A stretch of DNA of 64,000 nt from Paenibacillus bovis (GTDB taxonomy: Bacteria; Bacillota; Bacilli; Paenibacillales; Paenibacillaceae), in contig NZ_CP013023.1 of assembly GCF_001421015.2 (NCBI RefSeq), positions 4,581,501 to 4,645,500 on the forward strand, given 5' to 3'. The position numbers and the translations under genes were made by a program. Positions 9,582 to 21,800 of the stretch are shown here, in pieces; positions within the stretch are counted from its first letter, which is position 1; each line of letters opens with the position of its first letter. Below the pieces are notes generated by a model that worked only from the letters and a program-made list of their open reading frames with translations, did no database searches and was not told where the DNA came from.

Positions 9582-10748
9582 TTACAGGGACATACGGTAG
9601 ATTTCGCGTACGTCGTCTGCCTGCAGTTTGGCAAAGTTACCAAAGGAAGGTCCGAACTTCAGTGTTTTCTCGACCATCAGGTCGATTTGGCTATCGTCGA
9701 TATCGTAGTCAGCCAGACGGCTAGGTGCACCGATCGATGTCCAGAAATCACGAAGTGCCTGGATACCTGCTGCGCCTACTTCTTCGTCGCTCTTGCCTGC
9801 AGGATCAACATTAAATACGTTAACTGCCAGCTTCGCAAAACGGGCAGGATCGACTTTGAGGTTATACTGCATCCAGTTCGGGAACAGGATCGCCAGACCA
9901 CCGCCATGCGGAATATCGTACACTGCGGATACCGCATGCTCGATATTGTGGGTTGCCCAGTCACCGGTTACGCCCATGCTCAGTACGCCGTTCAGCGCCA
10001 TTGTACCGGAGTACATAATCGTGGAGCGCAGCTCGTAGTTCTCCAGATCATTGATCAGTTGTGGAGCCGCTTCGATAACGGCACGCAGTACGGATTCACA
10101 CGAGCCATCCTGTACCTGTGTATTTTGTTCCGGATGGAAGTACGTCTCCAGTACGTGGGACATCATATCTACCATACCGTATACTGTCTGATCTTTAGGC
10201 AGGGAATACGTGAATTCCGGATCCAGAATCGAGAATGCCGGGAAAGAGTATGCGCTGCCCCAGCCCAGTTTCTCCTGGGTATCGCTGTTGGTGATAACCG
10301 AACCGGAGTTCATTTCGGAACCAGTTGCTGCCATTGTGAGTACAACGCCCAGCGGCAGTGCATCCGTTGCAGCTGCTTTGCGTTCGATAATATCCCACAT
10401 GTCGCCATCGTATTTGGCACCGACTACGATCGCTTTGGCGCAGTCAATAACGCTGCCGCCGCCGACAGCGAGTACCAGATCGATGTTATTTGCTTTACAC
10501 AGCTCTACACCTTTGTGGACAGTAGTCAGACGCGGGTTCGGTTCTACGCCTGCCAGTTCGGTTACATTCGCACCGATTTCGCCCAGGTATTTGATTACCT
10601 GATCGTACAGGCCTGCACGCTTGATGCTGCCGCCACCATATACCAGCAGGATGTTCTTGCCGTATTTTGGAACTTCACGCTTCAATGTCTCCAATTGGCC
10701 TTTACCAAAAATCAGGCGGGTTGGATTATAAAATTCAAATGATTTCAT
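9582..10748 (-). CDS. Iron-type (group III) alcohol dehydrogenase, BdhA/YugJ-like
   Basis: This cytoplasmic NAD(P)H-dependent reductase probably converts aldehydes to alcohols. The 388-residue protein begins [15 protein letters not shown], typical of the butanol dehydrogenase/YqhD branch. The nucleotide-binding motif is [13 protein letters not shown]. The metal-binding histidines appear in [12 protein letters not shown] and [25 protein letters not shown] purine-rich ribosome site (AGGGAGG) precedes the ATG. It appears to be transcribed alone and has its own terminator. The substrate cannot be fixed from sequence. Confidence 0.93.
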   Translation of the reverse strand: MKSFEFYNPTRLIFGKGQLETLKREVPKYGKNILLVYGGGSIKRAGLYDQVIKYLGEIGANVTELAGVEPNPRLTTVHKGVELCKANNIDLVLAVGGGSVIDCAKAIVVGAKYDGDMWDIIERKAAATDALPLGVVLTMAATGSEMNSGSVITNSDTQEKLGWGSAYSFPAFSILDPEFTYSLPKDQTVYGMVDMMSHVLETYFHPEQNTQVQDGSCESVLRAVIEAAPQLINDLENYELRSTIMYSGTMALNGVLSMGVTGDWATHNIEHAVSAVYDIPHGGGLAILFPNWMQYNLKVDPARFAKLAVNVFNVDPAGKSDEEVGAAGIQALRDFWTSIGAPSRLADYDIDDSQIDLMVEKTLKFGPSFGNFAKLQADDVREIYRMSL

Positions 10749-11321
10749 CTGAAATAGCCTCCCTTACAGGATATAAGATTTAGGAAAACACATGAGAAAC
10801 GACTTCCCTTCTGTTCCAGGGATCAGAACGTTGATAGGAAGTAATAAGTAAGTTACGGTTTCTCACTACTTTACAAGTATACACTGTCGCGTCGTAAAAA
10901 TAAAATCCGACGTGTCCCTTTGCAGATTTAACCACAACAGACACCGGCCAAACGGAAGCTGTCCACCTTTTGATAATCTGTGGGACATCAGTATGAATAA
11001 CCAACAGCTGCTGCTTCTTTCTTTTTAGAACACGGTATTGCTGGTGCCTAATCATGCTTGCTTTATCTCGATTTATCCGCTTGGCTACACCGCTGTATGG
11101 TGTCCGATTACGTATAGAGGCTGCCAGCTCCATCCAGAGGTTGAATTTGGTAGGTGTACAGTTAAATAACTCTCTTCCCTGTCCAATATACGTGTAGAGG
11201 ATTTACCAATTTCAATCACCAACAAGGTTGCTCTTGCTACTACGCTTCCTTGGTTCCGCAGTTCCCCATTATTGACTATTCATTGTATTGGCACCCTATT
11301 AAAGAAAGGATTACCCTACTC
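10749..11321. other. Intergenic region without a recognised gene
   Basis: These 570 bases separate two divergent genes and must contain both promoters. A 117-codon minus-strand reading frame (10780-11133) is present, but it has no ribosome site, a Lys/Arg-rich composition and no recognisable domain, so it is not called. No hairpin or operator stands out. Confidence 0.5.
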
Positions 11322-12416
11322 ATGAAAACATCCAATCCTTCAGGGCACCGCAAAAGCGGGCGTTCCTGGAAAAAGATCACTCTCCGCGCCATCGTTTCAC
11401 TGGTCGGAGTCGTTTTACTTCTGCTGGCAGCAGGATTTATTTATGAAAGTATAACTTCACGGCACGCCCAGGCCACCCATCCTCCACCGGGTAAAATGAT
11501 CGATATCAATGGGTACCGGCTGCATGTGCATACGTATGGAACCGGCTCACCGACTATTCTGCTTGAAGCAGGCAGTGGGGAGACCAGTCTCTCCTGGAGA
11601 CAGATTCCGGAGCAGCTGGCAGCCTCTACAGGCGCTACAGTCGTAACCTATGACCGGGCAGGCTACGCCTGGAGCGATACCAGCCCACTGCCACGAACCG
11701 GACAGAATATTGTCAAAGAGCTGCATACCGCTTTGCAGAAAGCAAATATTCCGGGTCCGTATCTACTGGCCGGTCATTCGCTTGGCGGTATGTACTCTCG
11801 ATTATTCGCACAAACGTATCCCGATGAGATTGCAGGCATGGTACTGATCGATGCACGGCCGGAAAATGATGCCGAACGTACAGAAGCCATTTACAAGGAA
11901 GAACATGCAGGCAGTTCCACGCCATCGCCTTATATTTCTATTTTCCTCGATGAAGTAGGCGCTTTTCGTTTATTTCCAAATTTTATGCTAACCGGACGGG
12001 TTGAACCGGAAGATCGGCAGGATTTTGTAAACGTAGTGGCTTCACCAAAATATTTTAAAGCTGTATCTGAAGAAGGAAAACTCGCCAGTACCACCGAAGA
12101 TGCTATTCGCAATCAAAAGCTGGGCAATCTGCCTGTACGTATTATTGCCAGAGGACAGGAGCAGGATCTGACCCGTTTTGGAATCAGCGAAGAAGCGAAT
12201 AACAAGATTGAGCAAAGCTGGCAGATTGGACAGCGCGAAATGCTCGCTATTTCGAATAACAGCAAGTTGATTGTAGCCAAGCGAAGCGAGCATATGATTA
12301 TTCATGATCAGCCTAAGCTCGTTATCCGGGTTATCGAAGAGCTGCTGGCAGAGATTCGGCAGAAATCGTCTGATAACGGAAAAAGTGCAGCGGGAAGCGG
12401 GGCTGGATCGTCATAA
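11322..12416 (+). CDS. Membrane-anchored alpha/beta hydrolase
   Basis: This is an alpha/beta-hydrolase-fold enzyme tethered to the membrane, acting on an unknown ester-like substrate. The 364-residue protein starts with a basic segment and one membrane helix (about residues 20-42, LRAIVSLVGVVLLLLAAGFIY). The catalytic domain shows the HTYGTGSPTILLEAG oxyanion strand and TVVTYDRAGYAWS. The nucleophile elbow is AGHSLGGMYSRLFA and the histidine is probably in KRSEHMIIHDQP. The ATG at 11322 is chosen because AAAGAAAGGA lies upstream, whereas the earlier in-frame GTG at 11250 has none. A bidirectional terminator follows. Confidence 0.85.
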   Translation: MKTSNPSGHRKSGRSWKKITLRAIVSLVGVVLLLLAAGFIYESITSRHAQATHPPPGKMIDINGYRLHVHTYGTGSPTILLEAGSGETSLSWRQIPEQLAASTGATVVTYDRAGYAWSDTSPLPRTGQNIVKELHTALQKANIPGPYLLAGHSLGGMYSRLFAQTYPDEIAGMVLIDARPENDAERTEAIYKEEHAGSSTPSPYISIFLDEVGAFRLFPNFMLTGRVEPEDRQDFVNVVASPKYFKAVSEEGKLASTTEDAIRNQKLGNLPVRIIARGQEQDLTRFGISEEANNKIEQSWQIGQREMLAISNNSKLIVAKRSEHMIIHDQPKLVIRVIEELLAEIRQKSSDNGKSAAGSGAGSS

Positions 12417-12481
12417 AGGATCGGAATTGGCTGTATATAGCCAGAATATAGCCGAGCAGTTATGAATATGATTTAAAAAGA

Positions 12482-12527
12482 AAAAAAGCAAGAGCCAGGA
12501 GATTTTATCCCTGGCTCTTGCTTTTTT
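12482..12527. terminator. Bidirectional terminator between the hydrolase and the NRPS operon
   Basis: A 12-bp stem GCAAGAGCCAGG/CCTGGCTCTTGC with a 10-nt loop has T-runs on both strands. It can end the plus-strand hydrolase transcript and the minus-strand NRPS transcript, whose coding region stops 285 bp away. Confidence 0.88.
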
Positions 12528-12790
12528 GTTCATTTCTTTATTGCTTTTTTGCTGTTTTGCTGTTTTTCCCTCTTACAACCGTTACTTTACTGGTCTTTTT
12601 ATTGCTTTGTTGATCTGTTGCTTTGTTGATCTGTTGCTCTGTTACTGTGTTGTTCTCTTGTTTTCTTAATGCGTTGTTCTGTTATTCTCTTACTGCGTTG
12701 CTTTGTTGCTCTATTGATCTCTTTCTTGGGTGGTTCCTTGCTTTCTTGTTCCGCTACTTTTTCAGCCTGTTAATCTGCTGTCCTTAATCG
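12528..12790. repeat. T/G-rich degenerate tandem repeats in the NRPS 3' untranslated region
   Basis: The stretch between the NRPS stop codon and the terminator is unusually T/G rich and built from decayed short repeats. The clearest part is a 16-bp unit, TTGCTTTGTTGATCTG, in two perfect tandem copies (12602-12633) plus a third with four changes (12634-12649). Flanking sequence contains many partial copies of TTGCTNTGTTG. The unit is not a multiple of three and no reading frame spans the region, so it is treated as non-coding. Confidence 0.7.
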
Positions 12791-12811
12791 AATCCATTTA
12801 AAGACCAGCTA

Positions 12812-15800
12812 TCAGGATAAGATCGGTTTTTGCTGTCTGTCAGTGACGGCAGCTTCTATCAGAATCCGGCGAATGACTGACGTGTTCGGTCCAACGTACT
12901 CCGAATCTAGCAGTACATCATGTGTTCCCTGTACCGGATACTCTGCATACTGGCCGGTAGTGGAACGCTGCCATTGCAGATGATCGGTAGGCTTCATACC
13001 GCTACAGTCTACTTCGGCGATCAGTGCATGGATATTCGCCTGAATCTCGCCTGCGTTGATCAGCTCATTCCGATAAGCGGAGTAGACCAACATTTTGCTG
13101 CGGACCACTTCGCGATCATCCGGATTAGCTAGGAATTCGCGGTATTGATCCGCTACACTGTTCAGTACCGTATCAACGATATGCTCCATTTCTGCCGGAG
13201 TCATCTCGTCTCTGGCTGTTTTGCGCATGGAATCGACCATAATCACATCACTTACATTATAACCATGCGCTTCCATCGCTCTCGCTACTTCAAAGGCAAG
13301 ATTGCCTCCAAGTGAATAACCAAGGAACAGATATGGTCCTTCCGGCTGAATCTCCGTAATGGTATCCACATACTGCTTCAACATGGCTTCACCCTGCAGA
13401 CGATCACCGATAAATTCCAGACCGATCACTTCGGCATCCTGCTGCAGTTCTTTGGCCATCTCGTAATAACCGAGCGAGTAACCGACCCGAGGCGGGAAGC
13501 AGAAGACTTTACGGTCGCTGCTGCTATGGAAACGGATAATCTCCATCTCGTCGGCACTATGGCTTCCGGACGCCGTCTGATCGATCTGCATCAGCAGATC
13601 TTTCAGTACCGGATGGGCAAATACGGTCTGCAGACCGATCTCCACGTTCAGTTCGTGCTGAATCCGCTGGATCAACGTCAGCACTTTGAGAGAGTGTCCA
13701 CCCCGTTCAAAGAAGTTATCGTTCATACCGACACGCTCCATACCAAGCACATCACTCCAGATATCCGCCAGCTGTTGCTCCAGCGCAGTCGCCGGTGCCA
13801 CATAGTCTGCCGACGATTGCAGCTGCTCCGGTGCAGGCAGTGCTTTGCGATCCAGCTTGCCGTTTACGTTAAGCGGCATTTGATCCAGCTGGATAAAGGC
13901 ACTCGGAATCATGTAAACAGGCAGTTCCTCTGCCAGTGCCGAGCGCAGTTCTGCAGTGCTCAGCGGCTGGGTAGCGACGAAGTAGGCACACAGCTGTGCA
14001 CTTCCGCCCGCATCCTGGAGCGCCAGAACTACTGTTTCCTGTACAGCCGGAATCCGTAGCAGTTGGGACTCTATTTCACCAAGCTCAATCCGGTAACCGC
14101 GAATTTTGACCTGATGATCCATCCGTCCCAGATATTCGATATTACCGTCTGGCAGCCATCTGGCCATATCGCCGGTACGATAAATGCGTTCCTCCGGCTT
14201 ATACGGATGAGCAGTGAATTGGGCAGCGGTCAGCTCGGGCTTGTTCAAATAGCCGCGCGCCAGACCTTTGCCACCAATAACCAGTTCACCCGGTACGCCG
14301 ACCGGTACGAGACGTGCATGCTCATCGACAATCAGCACTTCCATATTGCCATACGGCTTGCCGACTGGTACGAGCGGCAGGTCTGCTGTAGCCGGAGTTG
14401 TCATATAGCGAGTCGCATATACGGTCGCTTCAGTCGGTCCATAAATATTTTCCAGGCGGCCGTACGGAGCCACTTTGTAATATTCACCGACAAGACGGGA
14501 TGGCAGAATCTCGCCACAGGCGAACAGGTATTTCAGACTGCGCATACTGTCGTGTCCGCTCACTTTGAGCTGCTGAACAAGAATTTGCAGCATGGACGGT
14601 ACCAGATTGAGATGCGTAATCCGGTACTTCTCGATCGCTTCCAGTAGGGCAGCCGGATTTTTGTCATCGCCCGGTGGCAGAATAACTAGTGTACCCGGAC
14701 CGAAGAACCAGCTGAATAACTCCGGAATAGAGAAGTCAAACGTAATCGTCGTTTTTTGCAGGAAACGGTCTCCCTGCTGCATCGGATACTCCGCCTGCAG
14801 CTGATCCAGCAAATTGACAGCCGAGCGATGCTCAATCATCACACCTTTTGGCTGGCCGGTTGAACCGGACGTATAGATGATATAAGCAAGATGTTCCGGT
14901 CCGGACAATGGCTCCAGATTAGATTCGTCGGTATCATAGCTGGCTGGGTCTTCGATATCAACCAGCTGGATATGAGGAAGCGGGATCAGATTCTGCCACG
15001 CACTGCGTGTCAGCATGAGCTGTGCTCCCGAATCTTCCAGCATATAGCGAATCCGTTCTTCCGGGAATTCCGGATCGACCGGTACATAGGCTCCGCCTGC
15101 TTTGAGAATAGCCAGAATGCCAACCATCATATCCAGAGAGCGTTCCAGCATAATCGCTACCGGTTGATCCGGTGCGACTCCCTTCGCCCGCAGAGTGCGT
15201 GCCAGTGCATTGGCTTTACGGTTCAGCTCATCATAGCTCAGCTGTTCACTGCCACTGATCAATGCCGGCTGATGCGGCATACGAGCTGCCTGTTGCTCCA
15301 ATACACTAAACAGCGTACTGTCGGTGCGAACAGGGGCAGCCGTATCATTCCACTGTTCCAGAATCATGGATTGCTCTGCTGCGGTCATCATATCCAGATG
15401 AGTCACCGGCATATCAGGTTCGGTAGCCGCTCTTTCCAGAATCTGTACCAGATGGGACTGAATCTGCTCGATACTCTCCTGATCATATACCGTGCCATTA
15501 TAGCGATACAGCACCTGCAGGTTAGGCCCCGGCATAACGATCAGGTTAAAGTCATAGTTGGTCTGCTCGAACATCTGCACATCGGTGATCTCAAAGCCAG
15601 ATTTCCCGCCGACCTGACGCTCATCCAGTTCTTCCTGAACCGGATAATTCTCGAATACCATAATATGCGAGATCAGCTCCTGCTTCTGATCGCTCTGTGC
15701 CTGTACTTCATATAATGGATAGAAGTCGTAATCATGTCCCTGTACATACAGCTGCTGCTGACGAACCAGCAGATCGGCAAAGCTGTCTTCCTCCATCGCC

Positions 15801-18800
15801 TGCACACGAACCGGCACCGTATTGATAAACAGGCCGATCATGCTTTCGATTCCCTGAATCTCTGCCGGACGTCCGGATACGACGCTGCCAAAGACTACAT
15901 CGCGACTGGCATTATACCGCTGCAGCACCAGTCCCCACGCAGACTGCATCAGGATATTCATCGTTACCCGGTGGCGACGGGCCAGTTGTTCCAGACGTTC
16001 GGTCAGTACAGTACCCAGAGCAAATTCCATTTTCTCGGACTGGTACTGCTTGGCCTGACCTTGCAGACGTGCCTGCGGAATCAGGGTCTGGCGATCATAG
16101 CCGTACAGATACTGTTTCCAGTAAGCCGAAGCTTCCTCTTCCCCACGTTCATTCAGCCACTGGATATAACGGCTGTATGGTACGGTATCTGGCAGCTCCG
16201 GTACCCGGCCTTCATGCAGTGCAGCATACGTATCGAATACTTCCTGGATCACAAGCGGCATACACCAGCCATCCATAATAATATGATGGAAACTCCACAG
16301 CAGCAGATGACAATCATCGGCGGTCTGCATTACCGTTACACGCAGCAGCGGATCACGGGCCAGATCGAATCCTTTTTGCTTATCTCTGGTCATCAGTGCA
16401 TCGATTTGCAGCTGCTGTTCATGTCCGCTCCAGCCGCGCAGGTCTTCGTAAGCGATCCGGAAAGGACGGTCCCTGAATACAACCTGTACCGGCACATCAT
16501 GATAGCCACTGTAGAAATTGGTGCGCAGAATCGCATGCCGCTGAATCATATGCTTGAAGCTGCGTTCAAAGTCAGCGATGTCAAAACTGCCCTGCAGTTC
16601 AAATCGTCCCTGCTCAAAATAAACTTCCGAGCGTGAATCCAGCAGATTATGGAACAGCATCCCTTTTTGCATTGGTGTCAGGGAATACATATTCTCCATC
16701 TCGCCGATCGAAGCGGTCTGTGCTTCCAACGCCTCGATCAGTTCCAGTGTAGCTTCCTGCAGCAGTACATCATGCGGTGTCAGTGATGTACGCTGTCTGG
16801 ATACACAATGTTCGATAATCTGGCTGAAGCACTCATGCAGCAGTCCGGCAAGCTGATCGATCGTTTCCTTGCGGAACTGGCGCTGATTATAGCTGATAGT
16901 CATTTTCAGCGTATCATCAGTGATCAGGCCGTTCATATTCAGTGCCTGATGCTGAATCATCTGTCCGCTGACTTCGCGTCCGGTCGGATACGTAGACATT
17001 TGCAGCAATCCATCTGTCTGACCGTCATCGAATTGTCCCAGATAGTTAAAGGCAATTTCCGGTTCGCGGCGATGTGCCCATGCTCCGGCATCCGAAGACA
17101 TGTATTTCAGAATGCCATAGCCTGCACCTTTGTTCGGGATGCGGCGCAATCCTTCCTTGACTGTCTTGATCGCTGTTCCTGGCTCCAGTGTAGACATATC
17201 CAGCACGACCGGATACTGGCTGGTGAACCAGCCTACCGTACGGCTGATATCCAGATCCGGCACCAGCTCTTCCCGTCCATGTCCTTCCAGAATAATCGCT
17301 ACCTGTTCCAGTCCGCTCCACTTGCGTACTGCCATACCCAGAGCGGTGAGCAGCAGATCATTGGCCTCCGTATTATAGGCACGGTAGGCTTTTTTCAGGA
17401 AATGAGCGGTGGTCTCCCGGCTCCATTCGATCGTAACCGATTCGCTGTCCTGTACATGCAGCACCGGATGATGTTCATCCTTAGGCAGCTGCGCAAATTG
17501 ATCCGGCAGCTGTGACCAGTAGCGGCGATCGATCTCTGCCTGCTCGCTGTCTGCATAGCGGGCGATCTGATCGGCCCATGTACGGTAAGCATCTGTTTTC
17601 TGCGGCAGCTTGATAGCTTCGCCGCGGCTGGCCTGCTCATAGCCATTTTCCAGATCTTCCAGCAGGATACGCCAGGAGATACCGTCGACAACCAGATGGT
17701 GAATCACGATCAGCAGATGATCCCCGTCTTCACACTGGAACAGTGCCAATTTCATCAGCGGACCTTCGGTAATCGACAGGCTTTCCTGAATACGCTGTGC
17801 ATGCGCAGCTACCATCGGTACCGGATTTGCTTCTGCGGTAAGATCGATGATGTCCAGCGTATGGAAAGGACCTTCCTGGATACTGCGGTTCCAGGCCGTC
17901 ATCTGATTATCCTGCATACGAATAACCGTACGCAGTGCATCATGATGACTGGTAATCCGAACGATGGAAGTTTCCAGTGCCTGAGTATCCATTCGTCCCG
18001 GATAATGCAGCATGACTGACTGGTTGAAATGATGCAGATCCTGCTGCTGATGTTCGAACAGCCATTGCTGTGCAGGTGTTAGTCTGACCTGACCGCTTAC
18101 TGCGGATTGGTCAATCAAATGACGAACCTGACCCAGCTGAGGAGCCAGCTCGGCAATCGTCGGCGAGGTAAACAGGTTTTTGATCTCCAGCTTGTAGCCC
18201 AGATTAAGCAGTCTGGAAGAAACCTGAATCGCCTTGATCGAATCGCCACCCAGTTCAAAGAAATGATCATGGATACCGACAACCGAAGTGCCGAGTGTGC
18301 TTTGCCATACTTCCGCCAGTGCCTGCTCTGCCTCGGTGCGCGGCGCCACATAGGTGCTGCTGCTGGACAATGTACTCAGGTCCGGTTCCGGCAGTGCTTT
18401 GCGATCCAGCTTGCCATTCGGAGTCAGCGGCATCTGTTCCAGCTGTACAAAGTACGATGGAATCATATACGAAGGCAGCTCACGAGCCAGCTGCTCACGC
18501 AGTTCACTGATCGTCCACTCGCGGTCTGCAACAAAGTAAGCACACAGCGAGGTCTGACCCGCCGGATCTTTCCAGGCGACAACAATCGATTCTTCGACTG
18601 CCGGCAGATCCAGCAGACGCGCTTCGATCTCGCCCAATTCTATGCGGTAACCGCGAATCTTAACCTGATGATCCATCCGTCCGAGATACTCAATCGCTCC
18701 GGATGGAAGACGTCTGGCCAGGTCACCGGCACGATACATCCGTCTGCCCGGTACAAATGGATCATCCATAAACCGCTCTGCAGTCAATTCCGGACGATTC

Positions 18801-21800
18801 AGATAACCCGGCGCTACGCCATCACCACTAATATACATTTCTCCGGCTACGCCTACCGGTACCAGTTGCAGCTGTTCATTCAGCAGATAAATATTGAAGT
18901 TATCCGCCGGCAGTCCGATCGGTACCGATTCGCCCTGATCCGTAGTCGGATCGTAGCGGTGAATCATACAGCCTACTACTGTCTCTGTCGGACCATACTC
19001 GTTATAAATATCTACATCCCCGTTGTACATTTCATAGATCGCATGAGCCAGCTGGGTATTCAGGTTCTCCCCACCGACGATGAACTTGCGGATACGGCAC
19101 TGCTCAGGCAGCTGGATATCCTTGAAAAAGCTCAGATGTGTCGGTGTCAGCTTGAGAATATCGACTGCATTCTCGCGTACAATCTGCTGGATCACACCAA
19201 TTTTGTCTGCCGCATCGTAGATGACCATCTGTCCGCCGGTAATAAGCGGAGTGAAGATCGACGTATACGTCAGGTCAAAAGAAATGGAGGAATACAGCGG
19301 GAAGCTCATGATAGTACCGTTCGTATACATCTTTTTGGCCCACCAGATATAGTTGAGCAGACCTTTATGGGTAATCATCGTTCCTTTTGGCTTGCCCGTT
19401 GTACCAGAGGTATAGATCATGTACATAAGATCGCCATGAGCTACCTCTACATTCGGACGCTGTGCATTCTCGCTGTAACTTTCCGGCTGATCCACTTCCA
19501 GGGTCAGACCGTCAAAGCTTACTGTTCCGTTCAGATGACGCTGGGTCAGCAGAATCTGTACACCGGAGTCCTGCAAAATGTACTCCGTGCGATCCTGAGG
19601 GTATTCCGGATCTATCGGAATGAACACCGCACCCTGCTTGAGCACTGCCAGAATCGATACAATCAGTTCCGGCGAACGATCCATCAACAGACCGACGGTA
19701 TTGCCTTTACCCAGACCGCGGGCTGCCAGATGATTAGCCAGACGATTCGACTGCTCATCCAGCTCGCGGAATGTCATGCTCCGCTCGCCGCAGACAGCAG
19801 CTACAGCATCCGGTGAACGGAGTGCCTGCTCCTCAAACAGATTATGAATACAGCGATCCTGCGGATAATCGGCGATCATGCCATGCCATGTCTCCAGCAG
19901 CATCTGCTGTTCGGCAGGCGTTACGAGTGTCAGTCGATCGACCGGCATTTCCGGCTGATCAGCTACCTGCTGTAGCAATTGCAGCAGATGTCCACGGGTA
20001 CGTGCAATCGTCTCTTCCTGATAAACGGAAGCATTGTAGCGCAGGCAAATCCGGATATCCTGTCCCGGAATAACGATCAGGTTAAAGTCGTAGTTGGTCT
20101 GTTCGAACATGCGGAAATCAGCGACTTCCAGTGCATCCGCATCTTCATTGCCCGACTGCTCCACCTGTTCATCCAGCGGATAATTCTCAAAGATCATAAT
20201 ATGCGAGATCAGATCCTGCTTTTGCTCGGTATAATTCTGGATCTCGTACAGCGGATACGTATCATACGCTCCTCCTGCAAGCGATTGTTCCTGTACCCGG
20301 CGCATGACTCCGGCAAATGTATCGTCTGCCAGCGATTGAACCCGAACCGGTACAGTGTTAATAAACAGACCCACCATATCCTCGATTCCCGGAATCTCGG
20401 CCGGACGACCGGATACGACGCCACCAAATACGGCATCCCGGCTGCCATTATACTGCTGCAGCATGATTCCCCATGCCGATTGGAGCAGCGTATTGACAGT
20501 TACCTGGTGCTGTCTGGCAATCTGATCAAGACGTGCAGTCAGTTCATGACCCAGCTGAAGCGTCTGCTCTTCCAGCACATAGGCATCACCGGATTTTTTG
20601 GCAGTCTCCGGCAAAAGGGTATGCCCTTCGTGATCTGCCAGATAATGCTTCCAGTAGGAAGAAGCGGCATCCTGATCCATACGGTTCAACCATTCAATAT
20701 ACGTGCCATACTGCGGTGCAGGTGGCAGCTGTGCCTGCTGATTCTGACACAGTGCTGTATAATGCGTGAAAATCTCGCCGGTTACAATCGGGATACACCA
20801 GCCATCCATAATAATATGATGGAAGCTCCACATTACTCTGCAGCCATGATCCAGATGGAAGATCGCTGCTCTCATCAGTGGATCGCTATCCAGGCGGAAG
20901 CCGCGTGTCATATCCTCTGCTTCATACTGCTGCATCCACTCTTGCTGTTGTTCGGAAGACAGCGAACGCAGATCGACATAATCGACCGGCATTTCTTTTT
21001 GACGGAATACTACCTGCAGCGGCTCGTCATGAATATCACTGTAGAACCCAGTCCGCAAAATGGCATGTCTGCTCATCAGCGCCTGCAGACTGCCTTTGAA
21101 TGCTTCAATATTAACGTTTCCGCGCAGTTCAAAGCTTGCCTGTTCAAAATAAGTAACACTATCCGGCTCCATCAGACTGTGGAACAGCATCCCTTTTTGC
21201 ATCGGCGTCAGCTGGTATACATCTTCCAGTTCACCGGTCGAAGCGGTACGTTCCAGCAGACGATCCAGCTGGGCAATCGTCAGTCCTTTGAACAGCAGAT
21301 CACTTGGTGTCAGCTTCGGCTGCTCCTGAACGGCACAGTGACGGATAACCATGGTCAGACGGGATTTCAGCATATCGGCCAGCTGGTGAATCCGTTCTGG
21401 CTCATACTGATTGCGGCTGTACATGATAGAGATCGACAGCTGTCCATCCGCGATCATGCCGTTCAGATCCAGTGCATAATGCAGCGGCGTCTGACCGCCC
21501 AGTGATTGGCCTACACTGTATGGAGACATGCTCAGTGCATTATTGTCCATATCCTGGTCAAACTGTCCCAGATAGTTAAAGGACACTTCCGGTTCGGCAG
21601 CATCTGCTGTCAGTCCGGTGCTGTTCAGATATTTCAGCAGTCCATAACCAATACCTTTCTCCGGTACAGACCGCAGGGTTTCTTTGACCTGACGGATCAG
21701 CGGTGAGATATCGGAATGAACCGGGATCTCCAGGCGAACCGGATACTGGGTTGTAAACCAGCCGACGGTACGGGTGATGTCCATATCCGGCAGGATCATC

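Noticed and set aside
10780..11133. 117-codon minus-strand frame in the intergenic region upstream of the alcohol dehydrogenase
   Set aside because: No Shine-Dalgarno sequence, no recognised domain, and a composition unlike neighbouring proteins; it overlaps the expected promoters.
12602..12649. Possible CRISPR array
   Set aside because: The 16-bp units are directly adjacent without spacers and decay quickly; no cas genes are present.
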